NCBI RefSeq assembly: GCF_004364315.1
Contig: NZ_SOBR01000006.1
Span: 118,562-182,561, forward strand
Direction of reading: 5' to 3'
Length of the DNA: 64,000 bases
DNA from: Chromohalobacter marismortui
Lineage (GTDB): Bacteria; Pseudomonadota; Gammaproteobacteria; Pseudomonadales; Halomonadaceae
The first letter of the stretch is position 1. Each line of letters opens with the position of its first letter. Made by a program: the position numbers and the translations under genes. This document shows positions 46,869 to 55,922 of this stretch, piece after piece. A model generated the notes under the pieces. That model was not told the origin of the DNA, did not search any database, and saw nothing but the letters and a program-made list of their open reading frames with translations.

Positions 46869-48662
46869 TCAACCGGCAGTTACCGAACGCCCGGGCATCG
46901 GCGATTCGATACTTGGATGGCTCAGCGGCGCCGAGCCGCGGCCATGCAGCTCGCACCAGGCATCGAAGGTGCTCAGAAAAACCCGGCCATTGAGCGTTTC
47001 GAGCAGTTCGGCACGACTCAACCGATCCATCACCGGCCCTTTCACTTCGGCCAGGTGCAATCCGATATGTCTATCCCGTAGGCGCCGATTGAGCGCTTCG
47101 AGACTCGCCAGTGCCGTCGCGTCGATGACATTGATCGCCTGGCAGGCCAGCACTAGATCCCGCGGCGGTGGATCGCGCGTGACCACCGCCGTGATCAGAT
47201 CCTCCAGGTGGCGAACGTTGGCAAAATAAAGGCTCTCGTCGACACGCAGAATGGCGACACTGGCGTCGGTTTCCACGGCATGGCGACGGACGTTGCGAAA
47301 ATGCTCGGTGCCGGGGATGCGGCCGACTTCCGCGCTGTGCGGCCGGCTGGTGCCATACAGATGCAACGCCAGCGACATGGCGACACCGACCAGGATGCCC
47401 ATGTCCACGCCCAGCATCAGTGTCGCCAACGCGGTCGCCGACATAGCGATGCCCTCGCCACGGGCATAGCGCCAGACACGCTTGAATGCCGCCACATCGA
47501 CCAGCGACACGGTGGCGATGACGATGGTCGCCGCCAGCGTTGCCATCGGCAATTGTCGCAGCCAGGGCGACAGCAACAGCATGGCCAAGGCGATGCCCAC
47601 GGCGGTGAACGCACTGGAGGCCGGGGTGCGGGCACCGGCATCGAAGTTGACCACGGAACGGGAGAAGCCGCCGGTGATCGGCATGCCGCCGGTGAACGAA
47701 GCTGCCAGGTTGGCTCCGCCCAGCCCGATCAGTTCCTGGTCCGGGTCGACGCGCTCGCCGCGGCGCACCGCCAGCGCCTGCGCCACCGACACCGACTCCA
47801 CGTAGCCGACGATGCTGATCAGCACCGCCGAACCGATCAGCGATCGCCACAGCGCCGGCTCCCAGTCGGGCAGGGTCAACGGCGGCAGACCGGCGGGAAT
47901 TTCGCCGATGACGGCGACCCCATTACCGAGCCATCCCGCCGCACCGGCCACCAACGTCGCCAGCACGATGGTGGCGATGGGCGCCAACTTGACCAGCACG
48001 CCCGCCACGCTGGCCGGTACTCGGCAGCGTTCCAACGCGGATTGACCCCACCGCCGTACCCACCACAACACCAGAAGCGAGCCCAGCCCGATGCTCATCG
48101 TCGGTGGACTGACATCTTCCAGCACAGAAGGTAGCTGAGACACCAGGGCCGGCAGTGTCGAGCCCGACAGATCGACTCCAAGCAGCTGTTTGAGCTGGCT
48201 CGCCGCGATCAGCACGCCCGAGGCGCTGACGAAACCAGTCATCACCGGGTGACTCAAGAAGTTGACCAGAAAGCCCAACCGACAGAGCCCCATGATCAGC
48301 AGAATGCCGCCGGAAAGCAGCGCCAGTACCAAGGCCGCGGCGATATAGTCCTGCGATCCCGATTCGGCTACCTGCGACAAGGCCGATGCCGTCATCAACG
48401 AGACGACCGCCATCGGTCCCACCGACAACGTCGTGCTGGTCCCCAACAGCGTGTAGACCACCAGCGGCACGAGGCTCGCGTACAACCCCACCACCGGGGG
48501 GAGTCCCGCCAGCATCGCGTAGGCCAGTGCCTGCGGAATCAGCATCAGCGCCACAATGACCGCCGCCAGCAGATCCTCGCCCAGCCACTTGCCGTTGTAG
48601 CGCCGCCCCCAGTCGAGAACCGGCAACCAGCGTGCCAACCCGACCCTGTGCTGCTGATTCAT
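46869..48662 (-). CDS. SulP-family anion permease with STAS domain
   Basis: The 597-residue protein has a 10-14-helix transporter part (about 1-430) with ALAYAMLAGLPPVVGLYASL and GGMPITGGFSRSVVNFDAGA, and a C-terminal STAS domain (about 455-575). SulP proteins carry sulfate, bicarbonate or other anions. Its place in the sulfide operon suggests sulfate or sulfite handling: SQR and the dioxygenase generate oxidised sulfur that would need export or exchange. Confidence 0.9.
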   Translation of the reverse strand: MNQQHRVGLARWLPVLDWGRRYNGKWLGEDLLAAVIVALMLIPQALAYAMLAGLPPVVGLYASLVPLVVYTLLGTSTTLSVGPMAVVSLMTASALSQVAESGSQDYIAAALVLALLSGGILLIMGLCRLGFLVNFLSHPVMTGFVSASGVLIAASQLKQLLGVDLSGSTLPALVSQLPSVLEDVSPPTMSIGLGSLLVLWWVRRWGQSALERCRVPASVAGVLVKLAPIATIVLATLVAGAAGWLGNGVAVIGEIPAGLPPLTLPDWEPALWRSLIGSAVLISIVGYVESVSVAQALAVRRGERVDPDQELIGLGGANLAASFTGGMPITGGFSRSVVNFDAGARTPASSAFTAVGIALAMLLLSPWLRQLPMATLAATIVIATVSLVDVAAFKRVWRYARGEGIAMSATALATLMLGVDMGILVGVAMSLALHLYGTSRPHSAEVGRIPGTEHFRNVRRHAVETDASVAILRVDESLYFANVRHLEDLITAVVTRDPPPRDLVLACQAINVIDATALASLEALNRRLRDRHIGLHLAEVKGPVMDRLSRAELLETLNGRVFLSTFDAWCELHGRGSAPLSHPSIESPMPGRSVTAG

Positions 48663-48723
48663 GGTTGATCAGCCTCGTTCTCCGAACCGTTTCGTGAACT
48701 ATGATTCATGCAAGGTGCAGCGT

Positions 48724-49992
48724 TCAGAAGCGGCGCTGCGGTGTGGCCAGCCACTCATGCCCCTTGAGCATCAGGTGCCAGTAGATGAAAGGGAGCTGCT
48801 GGGCCTTGATGTTCCAGCCGAGCTTGGTCGGTCTTGTCGCCTGGTTGATCCATGAAGGAAAGGTCGGCTGCAACTGGCCACCGTAACCGAACTCCGCCAG
48901 CACCACGCGGCCGCGTTCGACCGTCAACGGGCAGGCGCCATACCCTGGGTAGCCGGAGGGCATCGGCTTGCCATCGAGTGACGCGACCAGATTGTCCGCC
49001 ACTACCGGGGCCTGCTTGCGCACGGCGGCGGCCGTCTTGGCGTTGCCGGTGCCGCTGGCATCGCCGAGACCGAAGACATCGCTGAAGCGGTTGTGCTGGA
49101 GGGTATCGGCATCGAGGTCGAGCCACCCCGCCTCGTTGGCCAGCGGCGATTCGCGTACCAGCCGCGGAGCGCGCTGCGGCGGCACGACGTGAAGCATGTC
49201 GAAATCGGTCTCGATCTCTTCGCTACCGTCCTCGCTCGTGACGCGGAAACGGGCTTTCTGGGCCGGGCCGTCCACGGCAACGAGGTTCTGCTGGAACTGC
49301 TTGTGGATGCCGTAGCGCTGCACGTAATCATCCAGCGCCGGCACGAAATCCGAAACGCCGAACATCACACCACCGGCATTGTGGAAGTGAACGTCGATAT
49401 TGTTCAGAACGCCCTGCTTCTCCCACTCATAGCAGGAGAGATACATCGCCTTCTGTGGCGCACCGGCACACTTGATCGGCATCGGCGGCTGGGTGAAAAG
49501 CGCCTTGCCGCCACGCATCGACTGAACCAGCGACCAGGTATAAGGCGCCAGATCGAAACGGTAGTTCGACGTCACGCCATTCTTGCCCAGCGTCTCCTCG
49601 AGGCCATCGATCGCCTGCCAGTCGATCTCGAGTCCTGGCGCGACTACCAGTGCCCGGTAGCCGAGTGCTGAACCGTCGCCCAGCATGACCTGACGGGACT
49701 CCGGTAATAGCCGATCCGCCGCAGTCTGATGCCAGGTCACGAAGCTCGGCATCACCGAGCGCATCGAACGCCGGGTCTGCTCCGGGGTGAATATGCCCCC
49801 GCCGACCAGCGTCCAACCGGGCTGGTAGAAGTGATCCTGCGCGGGCTCGACGATGGCGATATCGAGATCTGAACGGCGTTTGTGCAGACTCGCGGCGACC
49901 GCGATGCCGCCCGCCCCACCGCCAATGATGACGATGTCATGGCGTTTGTCGTTCTCGGTCTTCGTTTCGTCCACGACTGTCGATTCGCTCAT
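48724..49992 (-). CDS. Sulfide:quinone oxidoreductase
   Basis: The 422-residue FAD protein has the N-terminal dinucleotide motif IVIIGGGAGGIAVAASLHKR, cysteines at 175 (IKCAGAPQKAMYLSC) and 354 (GACPLTVERG), and GLGDASGTGNAKTAAAVRKQ. The type II (HMT2-like) form uses two redox cysteines; the other family members use three. It oxidises sulfide to a persulfide at the membrane surface. It lies 58 bases after the dioxygenase gene. Confidence 0.9.
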   Translation of the reverse strand: MSESTVVDETKTENDKRHDIVIIGGGAGGIAVAASLHKRRSDLDIAIVEPAQDHFYQPGWTLVGGGIFTPEQTRRSMRSVMPSFVTWHQTAADRLLPESRQVMLGDGSALGYRALVVAPGLEIDWQAIDGLEETLGKNGVTSNYRFDLAPYTWSLVQSMRGGKALFTQPPMPIKCAGAPQKAMYLSCYEWEKQGVLNNIDVHFHNAGGVMFGVSDFVPALDDYVQRYGIHKQFQQNLVAVDGPAQKARFRVTSEDGSEEIETDFDMLHVVPPQRAPRLVRESPLANEAGWLDLDADTLQHNRFSDVFGLGDASGTGNAKTAAAVRKQAPVVADNLVASLDGKPMPSGYPGYGACPLTVERGRVVLAEFGYGGQLQPTFPSWINQATRPTKLGWNIKAQQLPFIYWHLMLKGHEWLATPQRRF

Positions 49993-50050
49993 GACTCACT
50001 CCCGTTGGTCGATTCGGCGCCGCGCGGCATGGCCTGACGACGGCGCCTTC

Positions 50051-50971
50051 TCACTCCCATGCCGCGCCTTCTAGGGCATCGAGCGGGAATTTCAGATAGC
50101 GCTTGCCGTTGTTCTCCGGCTCGGGAAGCCGCCCGCCGAGGATATTGACCTGCAGCGCGTGCAGGATCAGCTTCGGCATGGGCAGTTCGCTGTCGCGACG
50201 ATTGCGCAGCGCGACGTACTCGGCTTCGCTGCTATCGCTCAAGCGATGCTTGTTAGTCTCGCGCTGCTCGCGCACGGTGCTTTCCCACTGCGGTTCACGC
50301 CCATCGGGCATGTAGTCGTGACCGGTGAACAGGCGCGTCTCGTCGGGCAGCGCCAGGATCGCCTGAATCGAGTGCCACAACTGATGCGCGCTGCCACCGG
50401 GAAAGTCGGCACGGGCGGTGCCGAAATCGGGCTGGAACAGGGTGTCGTGAACGAAGGCGGCGTCGCCGATCACGTAGGTGATCGAGGCCAGCGTATGGCC
50501 CGGGGAGTGCATCACGCGGCACTCGATCTCGCCCAGCCTGAAGGTATCCCCTTCATCGAACAGTCGATCCCACTGGCTACCGTCGTCCTTCAGGTCCGGC
50601 CAGTTGTAGATGTCTTTCCACAACGCCTGCACCTGGGTCACCGGCCCGCCGATAGCGGTAGGCGCGCCGGTTTTTTCATGCAGGTAACGGGCGGCGGAAA
50701 AGTGATCCGCGTGCGGGTGGGTATCCAGAATCCAATCGATCTCGAGCCCTTCGCGTTTTACATAGGCAAGAATCGCATCCGCCTGGCGCGTCGCTGTCGC
50801 ACCGGATTTCTCATCGAAATCGAGCACCGGATCGATGATCGCGCAGTGCCGCGTGGCCGGGTCGCTGACGACATACTGAATGCTGAAGGTACGGGGATCG
50901 AAAAAGCCTGCGACGTCCGGCTGACCAGCTTGATGCGCACGTGATAAAGCAAAGGTCTTCATTGCGTCCAT
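50051..50971 (-). CDS. Persulfide dioxygenase (ETHE1-like, metallo-beta-lactamase fold)
   Basis: The 306-residue protein has the MBL metal motif THPHADH at 84-90, HSPGHTLAS and LFTGHDY, with the mononuclear iron site expected for ETHE1-type enzymes that oxidise glutathione persulfide to sulfite. FFDPRTFSIQYVVSDPATRH is characteristic of the BLH/ETHE1 group. GGAGG precedes ATG 50971 by five bases. It is the first gene of the six-gene sulfide operon; no BigR-like regulator is in the window. Confidence 0.88.
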   Translation of the reverse strand: MDAMKTFALSRAHQAGQPDVAGFFDPRTFSIQYVVSDPATRHCAIIDPVLDFDEKSGATATRQADAILAYVKREGLEIDWILDTHPHADHFSAARYLHEKTGAPTAIGGPVTQVQALWKDIYNWPDLKDDGSQWDRLFDEGDTFRLGEIECRVMHSPGHTLASITYVIGDAAFVHDTLFQPDFGTARADFPGGSAHQLWHSIQAILALPDETRLFTGHDYMPDGREPQWESTVREQRETNKHRLSDSSEAEYVALRNRRDSELPMPKLILHALQVNILGGRLPEPENNGKRYLKFPLDALEGAAWE

Positions 50972-51004
50972 ATCGCCTCCCTGGTGCGTGAATATTATAA
51001 ACAG

Positions 51005-51035
51005 GATAACGCATTTAATGTTCTAACGTTATATC
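51005..51035. promoter_or_regulatory. Candidate operator upstream of the sulfide operon
   Basis: GATAACG and CGTTATATC form an imperfect inverted repeat around AT-rich bases, 34 bases before the first gene. ArsR-type sulfide sensors (BigR/SqrR) use AT-rich palindromes, but the identity of any binder is unknown. Confidence 0.35.
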
Positions 51036-51307
51036 TTTTTTTCATATTAAGGCCCGGCACATGTTGCGTCGCTATAAACGCCAGCCATAAGCACCGACAT
51101 GGCCCCGGAACGTAGCTGCCAATTCTTGAGATGGGCGTATCGGACGCCCGGCATGGGGGATGTAAAAAAACAAAAAGGAATATAAAATGTTGCTATTATT
51201 CTCTATCGTACTATTTAAGCTAGACTCATCGCTGTATGACGCGTCGCCTTGGCGGCCCTCGCATGCTGCAGCGCTGCCCTATCCGCCTTATTCGTTAGGA
51301 GCCGACC
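51036..51307. other. Divergent intergenic region, AT-rich
   Basis: This holds the upstream region of the ABC transporter genes. It includes an A-tract (near 51167-51190) and TTGCTA at 51190-51195. No gene or named site was recognised. Confidence 0.4.
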
Positions 51308-52066
51308 ATGACACTGAGCCAAATCGCCAAATTTGCCCTGACCGGGCTGGCCTTGGGTGCGTTCGCCGCAACCGCGCATGCCGATACCCTGCGTGTCGGC
51401 ATGTCGGGTGGTTATTACCCCTTCACCTTCGTCGAGCAGGATGAGCTGAAAGGCTTCGAGGTCGATGTCATGAACGCCGTGGGCGAGCAGATCGGTGAAG
51501 ATATAAAGTTCGTCACCGCGAGTTTCTCGGGACTCGCGGGCATGCTGGATTCCGGGCGTATCGACACCATCGCCAATCAGATCACCATCACCCCCGAGCG
51601 CCAGGCCAAGTACGCTTTCACGCAACCCTATGTGTATGACGGGGCACAGGTCGTGGTGCGCGAGGGCAACGACGCCATTCAAGGCGTCGAGGACCTCAAG
51701 GGCAAGACCGTGGCGGTCAACCTGGGCTCCAACTATGAGCAATTGCTGCGCGAGCTACCCTACGCCGACCAGATCGACATCAAGACCTACGACTCCAATA
51801 TCGAACAGGACGTCGCCCTGGGCCGCGCCGATGCCTTCATCATGGACCGGGTCAGCGCCACTCAGGTGATCAAGGACAAGCCTTTGCCGTTGCAGCTCGC
51901 CGGCAAGCCGTTCTCGCGTATCGAAAACGCCTTGCCCTTCCGTGATGACAAAGCCGGACGCGCCCTGCGCGATCGTGTCGATGAGGCCCTCGCCGAGCTG
52001 CGCGAGAACGGCACCCTGACGCAAATTTCCGAGAAGTGGTTCGGTACCGATATCACCCAACCCTGA
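51308..52066 (+). CDS. ABC transporter substrate-binding protein, cystine type
   Basis: The 252-residue periplasmic protein has a signal peptide (cut near AHA-DT) and the family 3 fold with GYYPFTFVEQDELKGFEVD and ANQITITPERQAKYAF, close to the TcyJ/FliY cystine-binding group. Substrate assignment rests on that resemblance and the sulfur neighbourhood. AGGAG seven bases before ATG 51308 supports the start. The permease and ATPase genes follow. Confidence 0.8.
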   Translation: MTLSQIAKFALTGLALGAFAATAHADTLRVGMSGGYYPFTFVEQDELKGFEVDVMNAVGEQIGEDIKFVTASFSGLAGMLDSGRIDTIANQITITPERQAKYAFTQPYVYDGAQVVVREGNDAIQGVEDLKGKTVAVNLGSNYEQLLRELPYADQIDIKTYDSNIEQDVALGRADAFIMDRVSATQVIKDKPLPLQLAGKPFSRIENALPFRDDKAGRALRDRVDEALAELRENGTLTQISEKWFGTDITQP

Positions 52067-52127
52067 TGCCATACTCCATGCCACGGCCGAGACACGCCTC
52101 GGCCGTGTGCTCTCAGGCGACCCGATC

Positions 52128-52802
52128 ATGCACGTTCTCGATCTCGACTACATGCTGGGGCTTCTGCCCATTCTGCTGAGCTACCTGCCGTTGACGCTGG
52201 AAATGGCCGCCGCCGGGATGGTCGCAGCGCTGATACTCGCCTGCCTGCTGGCCGTGGTGCGCGTGCAGCGCATGCCGGGGCTCAACGCTCTGGCCATGCT
52301 GTTCATTTCCTTCTTTCGTGGCACGCCGCTGTTGGTGCAACTGTTCCTGTTCTATTACGGCTTGCCGCAGGTACTCACCTTCCTCGTCGCCATCAATGGC
52401 ATCACCGCCACCATTCTCGGGCTGACCCTGCACTTCTCGGCCTACATGGCGGAATCGATCCGCGCCGCCATCGTCGGCGTCGACCGCAGTCAGACCGAGG
52501 CGGCGCTGTCCATCGGCATGACCCAGGGGCAGCTCATGCGGCGCATCGTGCTTCCCCAGGCGACGCGCGTGGCCACACCCACGCTGATGAACTATTTCAT
52601 CGACATGATCAAGGCCACGTCCCTGGCATTCACGCTGGGCGTCACGGAGCTGATGGGCGCGACACAGAAAGAGGCGGCGAGCAGCTTTCTCTATTTCGAG
52701 GCGTTCCTGATGGTGGCGATCATCTACTGGATCGTGGTGGAAATCTTGTCCTGGCTGCAGCGGCGGATGGAAAAACGTCTCAATCGGGCCTATCAACGAT
52801 GA
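52128..52802 (+). CDS. Amino-acid (cystine-type) ABC transporter permease
   Basis: The 224-residue protein has five or more hydrophobic segments, the HisMQ-type signature [20 protein letters not shown] and the EAA loop [23 protein letters not shown] 52128 starts MHVLDLDYM; the open frame seven codons further upstream was rejected on family length. It overlaps the ATPase start by four bases. Confidence 0.85.
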   Translation: MHVLDLDYMLGLLPILLSYLPLTLEMAAAGMVAALILACLLAVVRVQRMPGLNALAMLFISFFRGTPLLVQLFLFYYGLPQVLTFLVAINGITATILGLTLHFSAYMAESIRAAIVGVDRSQTEAALSIGMTQGQLMRRIVLPQATRVATPTLMNYFIDMIKATSLAFTLGVTELMGATQKEAASSFLYFEAFLMVAIIYWIVVEILSWLQRRMEKRLNRAYQR

Positions 52803-53545
52803 TCGCACTCAACGGCATTACCAAGCGCTTCGGCGCGCATACCGTCTTCGATAACATCGACCTCGAGCTGGAACAGGGCGAGATCATCGTCATCATCGGC
52901 CCCTCGGGGACAGGCAAGTCGACGCTATTGCGTTGCATCAATTACCTGGAGGCGCCCGACGCCGGGCGCCTCACGGTGGGCGATCTCAGCCTCGATGCCA
53001 GGCATGCCACGCGCCGGGAGATCCTCGCGCTACGCCGGCGCACGGCGTTCGTATTCCAGAACTATGCGCTGTTCGCCAACAAGACGGCGCTGGACAACAT
53101 CTGCGAGGGCATGATCGTCGTCGATGGTTTGCCCAAGGCCCAGGCGCATGCCCGGGGTCGCGAGATTCTCGAACGCATCGGTCTCGCCGACAAGGCGGAC
53201 GCCTACCCGGCATCGCTCTCCGGTGGCCAGCAGCAGCGCGTGGGCATCGGGCGCGCCATGGCCGCCAAGGCGGAGGTCATCCTCTTCGACGAGCCCACTT
53301 CGGCACTCGACCCGGAGTGGGTCGACGAAGTGCTGGCCCTGATGAAGCAGCTCGCCCTGGAGCGCCAGACCATGATCGTGGTCAGCCACGAGATGCAATT
53401 CGCCCGCGAGGTGGCCGACCGCGTGGTCTTCATGGACGACGGCCGCATCATCGAACAAGGCCCGCCCGACGAGCTTTTCACCAATCCCCAGGACGAACGC
53501 ACGCAGCGTTTTTTGCGCAAGGTGCTGGCCCACAACCCGGCCTGA
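52799..53545 (+). CDS. Amino-acid (cystine-type) ABC transporter ATP-binding protein
   Basis: The 248-residue ATPase has Walker [10 protein letters not shown], a signature [16 protein letters not shown], Walker [17 protein letters not shown] and H-loop [10 protein letters not shown]. The ATGA overlap with the permease supports coupled translation. It converges on the glucosylglycerate operon with 15 bases between stops. Confidence 0.9.
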   Translation: MIALNGITKRFGAHTVFDNIDLELEQGEIIVIIGPSGTGKSTLLRCINYLEAPDAGRLTVGDLSLDARHATRREILALRRRTAFVFQNYALFANKTALDNICEGMIVVDGLPKAQAHARGREILERIGLADKADAYPASLSGGQQQRVGIGRAMAAKAEVILFDEPTSALDPEWVDEVLALMKQLALERQTMIVVSHEMQFAREVADRVVFMDDGRIIEQGPPDELFTNPQDERTQRFLRKVLAHNPA

Positions 53546-53560
53546 GGCATGCCTCGTGGG

Positions 53561-54781
53561 TCAGACCTGGCCCTGATTGTCCAGCTCCACGGCCTCGTAC
53601 ATGCGCTCCTTGAGGTCGTGGATCGCCGCTCCCACGCGGTTCCAGCTGGGAATGAAGGGCTTGTCGCGGGGCGATTCGAGAAACGAGGCCCCCGCTTCGA
53701 GGATATTCGCGGTGAACAGCTCCACCGCCTGTTCCTCGCTGTGACGATCGAGCGACAAACCGTTCATGCGCGCGTCGTTGTCGTAGGCCTCGATCAGATC
53801 CAGCGCGGTGCGATAGTAGGTTGCCTTGATGGTGCGGAAAGTCTCGGAGTGGATGGGCACGCCCAGCGTCGCCAGCTTGCGGAACATGGCCTTGGCGATG
53901 TCCAGGCTCATGCGGTTGAGGCCGCCGCTGGGGTCATCCTGCGAGACGGGCTGATGCTTGTGATCGTAGGCATCGGCGATATCCACCTGGCACAGCCGCT
54001 TGGTCGAATGGTTGCGGTGAACCTCCGACAGCACGCCGATCTCCAGCCCCCAGTCGCTGGGAATGCGGATGCCGTCGAGCACATCGGCGCGCATCGAGAA
54101 CTCACCCGAGAGCGGGTAACGATAGCTGTCCAGATACTCCAGGTACGGCAAGGGGCCGAAGACCATCTTCAGCGCGCGAATCAGTGGCGTCACCATCAAG
54201 CGCGCGACGCGCCCGTTGAGCTTGCCGTCGGCCACCCGCGAGTAATAGCCCTTGCAGAACTCGTAGTTGAACTGCGGATTGGCGACGGGGTACAGCAGAC
54301 GCGCCAGCATGCCCCGATCATAGGTCACGATGTCGCAATCGTGCAGCGCCACCGCCGAGGTGCGCGCGGAGGCCAGCACGTAACCGCTGCAATACCAGAC
54401 ATTACGCCCCTTGCCGGGCTCCTGCGGTGCCAGATCGAGCGCTTTCAACTCGGCATCCAGCGCCGATAGACGCGGCCCATCGTTCCACAGGATGCGATGA
54501 TGCTGCGGCAGGCGCGAGAAGAATTCGCGGGCACGCAGGAACTGGTCACGATCGGCTCGGTCCAGCCCGATCACGACCTCCGAGAGGTACGGCACCTGCG
54601 CCAGCTCGTCGACGATGTTGGACAACGCCGGCCCCTCGAGTTCGGAGAATAACGAGGGAAGGATCAGCCCCATCGGGCGGCGCCGGGAAAATCGCAGCAG
54701 ATCGGCTTCCAATGCTTCCACCGGGCGCTGGGTGAGGTTATGGAAGGTGGTGACGATACCGTTCTGGTAGAAATCGCTCAT
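53561..54781 (-). CDS. gpgS: Glucosyl-3-phosphoglycerate synthase
   Basis: The 406-residue GT-A glycosyltransferase transfers glucose from NDP-glucose to 3-phosphoglycerate, the first step to glucosylglycerate. Visible features are the GT81-type N-terminus ending RPMGLILPSLFSELEGPAL, a DxD-like metal site VALHDCDIVTYDRG, YPLSGEFSMRADVLDGIRIP, and DIADAYDHKHQP. MSDFYQNG at 54781 overlaps the upstream phosphatase stop by four bases. The solute protects halophiles under salt and nitrogen limitation. Confidence 0.85.
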   Translation of the reverse strand: MSDFYQNGIVTTFHNLTQRPVEALEADLLRFSRRRPMGLILPSLFSELEGPALSNIVDELAQVPYLSEVVIGLDRADRDQFLRAREFFSRLPQHHRILWNDGPRLSALDAELKALDLAPQEPGKGRNVWYCSGYVLASARTSAVALHDCDIVTYDRGMLARLLYPVANPQFNYEFCKGYYSRVADGKLNGRVARLMVTPLIRALKMVFGPLPYLEYLDSYRYPLSGEFSMRADVLDGIRIPSDWGLEIGVLSEVHRNHSTKRLCQVDIADAYDHKHQPVSQDDPSGGLNRMSLDIAKAMFRKLATLGVPIHSETFRTIKATYYRTALDLIEAYDNDARMNGLSLDRHSEEQAVELFTANILEAGASFLESPRDKPFIPSWNRVGAAIHDLKERMYEAVELDNQGQV

Positions 54782-55665
54782 CGTGACGTCCTCGCCTTGT
54801 TTGTGTTGTCCATGGATGACGTCTCCATGCAGGTCTGCCACCAATCGGCAATGCCTTCCGCCCAGCCTTCAGGCCCGGTCTGCCGAGTACGATAGAGCGC
54901 CACCTTTGGCGCAACATCTATCACCGCTGCGTGCTTACCGCGCACCAGAATCGGATGATCGACGGCTTCGAGTAGACTGACATCGTTGGGACCGTCGCCC
55001 AGCCCCACACTGGCGGGCCGTGTGCCACGCAACGCCGCGTAGCGGTCGATCAACCAACGCACCGACTGACCTTTATCCACCGCCCCCATGACATGCCAGA
55101 AACGCCCGCCCCGGGTCAGGCGCAGGCCATCGCTTTCCAGAGCGTGACGAAAGCGTTCCAAGGCCGACTCGTCGTCGTCCCACAGCAAGGGCTCACTGCC
55201 TTCGCGGGCCAACGCCTGGCGCGCCTTGTCGGCACTCAACGCGGTCAATTCGCAGACCGTGTCGAGCGATAGGTCGCCCATGCCGCGAAAGCGCACGTCC
55301 AGACGCTCGCGCAATACCGCCAGGCGGCGCCGGATGAAGCCAATGTCGAGTGACGGGGTCTTGACGATCAATCCATCCGGCGCGCTGGGGTCGCGATCCA
55401 GACGCGCATGTTGCCAGCGCGCGGGAAGGCCGATCACCGCGCCGTTCTCGGCAATGAACGGCGTCGCCGTCAAGCCCAACTCGTCGCGAAGGGACAGCAG
55501 TTCCTCGCGGGTCTTGCTGGTGGTGGGGATCACCGTGACATCGGCCTCGGCGAGTCGGGACAACCAGGCGGCGGCGGGCTGCCACGTATAACTGTCGTGG
55601 TCGAGTAGCGTGCCATCCAGATCGGTGAACACTAGCCACGGCGTCTGCGAAACCGACTGCGTCAT
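54778..55665 (-). CDS. Glucosyl-3-phosphoglycerate phosphatase (mannosyl-3-phosphoglycerate phosphatase family)
   Basis: The 295-residue HAD-IIB enzyme has motif I FTDLDGTLLDHDSY (Asp15 and Asp17), motif II TTSKTREEL, and GLGDGPNDVSLLEAVDHPIL. It belongs to the MPGP family and probably dephosphorylates the GpgS product to free glucosylglycerate. MTQSVSQTPW (55665) was chosen because motif I then falls at the family position. The C-terminal tail overlaps the gpgS start (ATGA). Confidence 0.85.
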   Translation of the reverse strand: MTQSVSQTPWLVFTDLDGTLLDHDSYTWQPAAAWLSRLAEADVTVIPTTSKTREELLSLRDELGLTATPFIAENGAVIGLPARWQHARLDRDPSAPDGLIVKTPSLDIGFIRRRLAVLRERLDVRFRGMGDLSLDTVCELTALSADKARQALAREGSEPLLWDDDESALERFRHALESDGLRLTRGGRFWHVMGAVDKGQSVRWLIDRYAALRGTRPASVGLGDGPNDVSLLEAVDHPILVRGKHAAVIDVAPKVALYRTRQTGPEGWAEGIADWWQTCMETSSMDNTNKARTSR

Positions 55666-55850
55666 GAGTCTTCTCCCTTGGCACCGCCTCACATGGTCGG
55701 GAACGCGCCACACGACCGTCGTGCACGGTCATGCTGAACGGCACGCTTACGATGAAGGTAGCACGGATCATGCCATCCCCGGCCACAAACCCGCGTATCA
55801 AGGACACGGTGCGCGCCGTCACGGTGCATGACGATGGGCGGGACCCCAAA

Positions 55851-55891
55851 ACGCCCCACCGTAGCGCATCTCGTGCACTACGATGGGGCGT
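55851..55891 (-). terminator. Terminator of the galactonate operon
   Basis: Arms ACGCCCCACCGTAG and CTACGATGGGGCGT (one mismatch) with a 13-base loop; on the minus strand TTTTGGGG follows. It lies 32 bases beyond dgoK and before the glucosylglycerate operon. The rest of 55666-55922 shows no gene. Confidence 0.75.
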
Positions 55892-55922
55892 AACAGGCAA
55901 GGGGCATGATCGGCCGCCCGGG

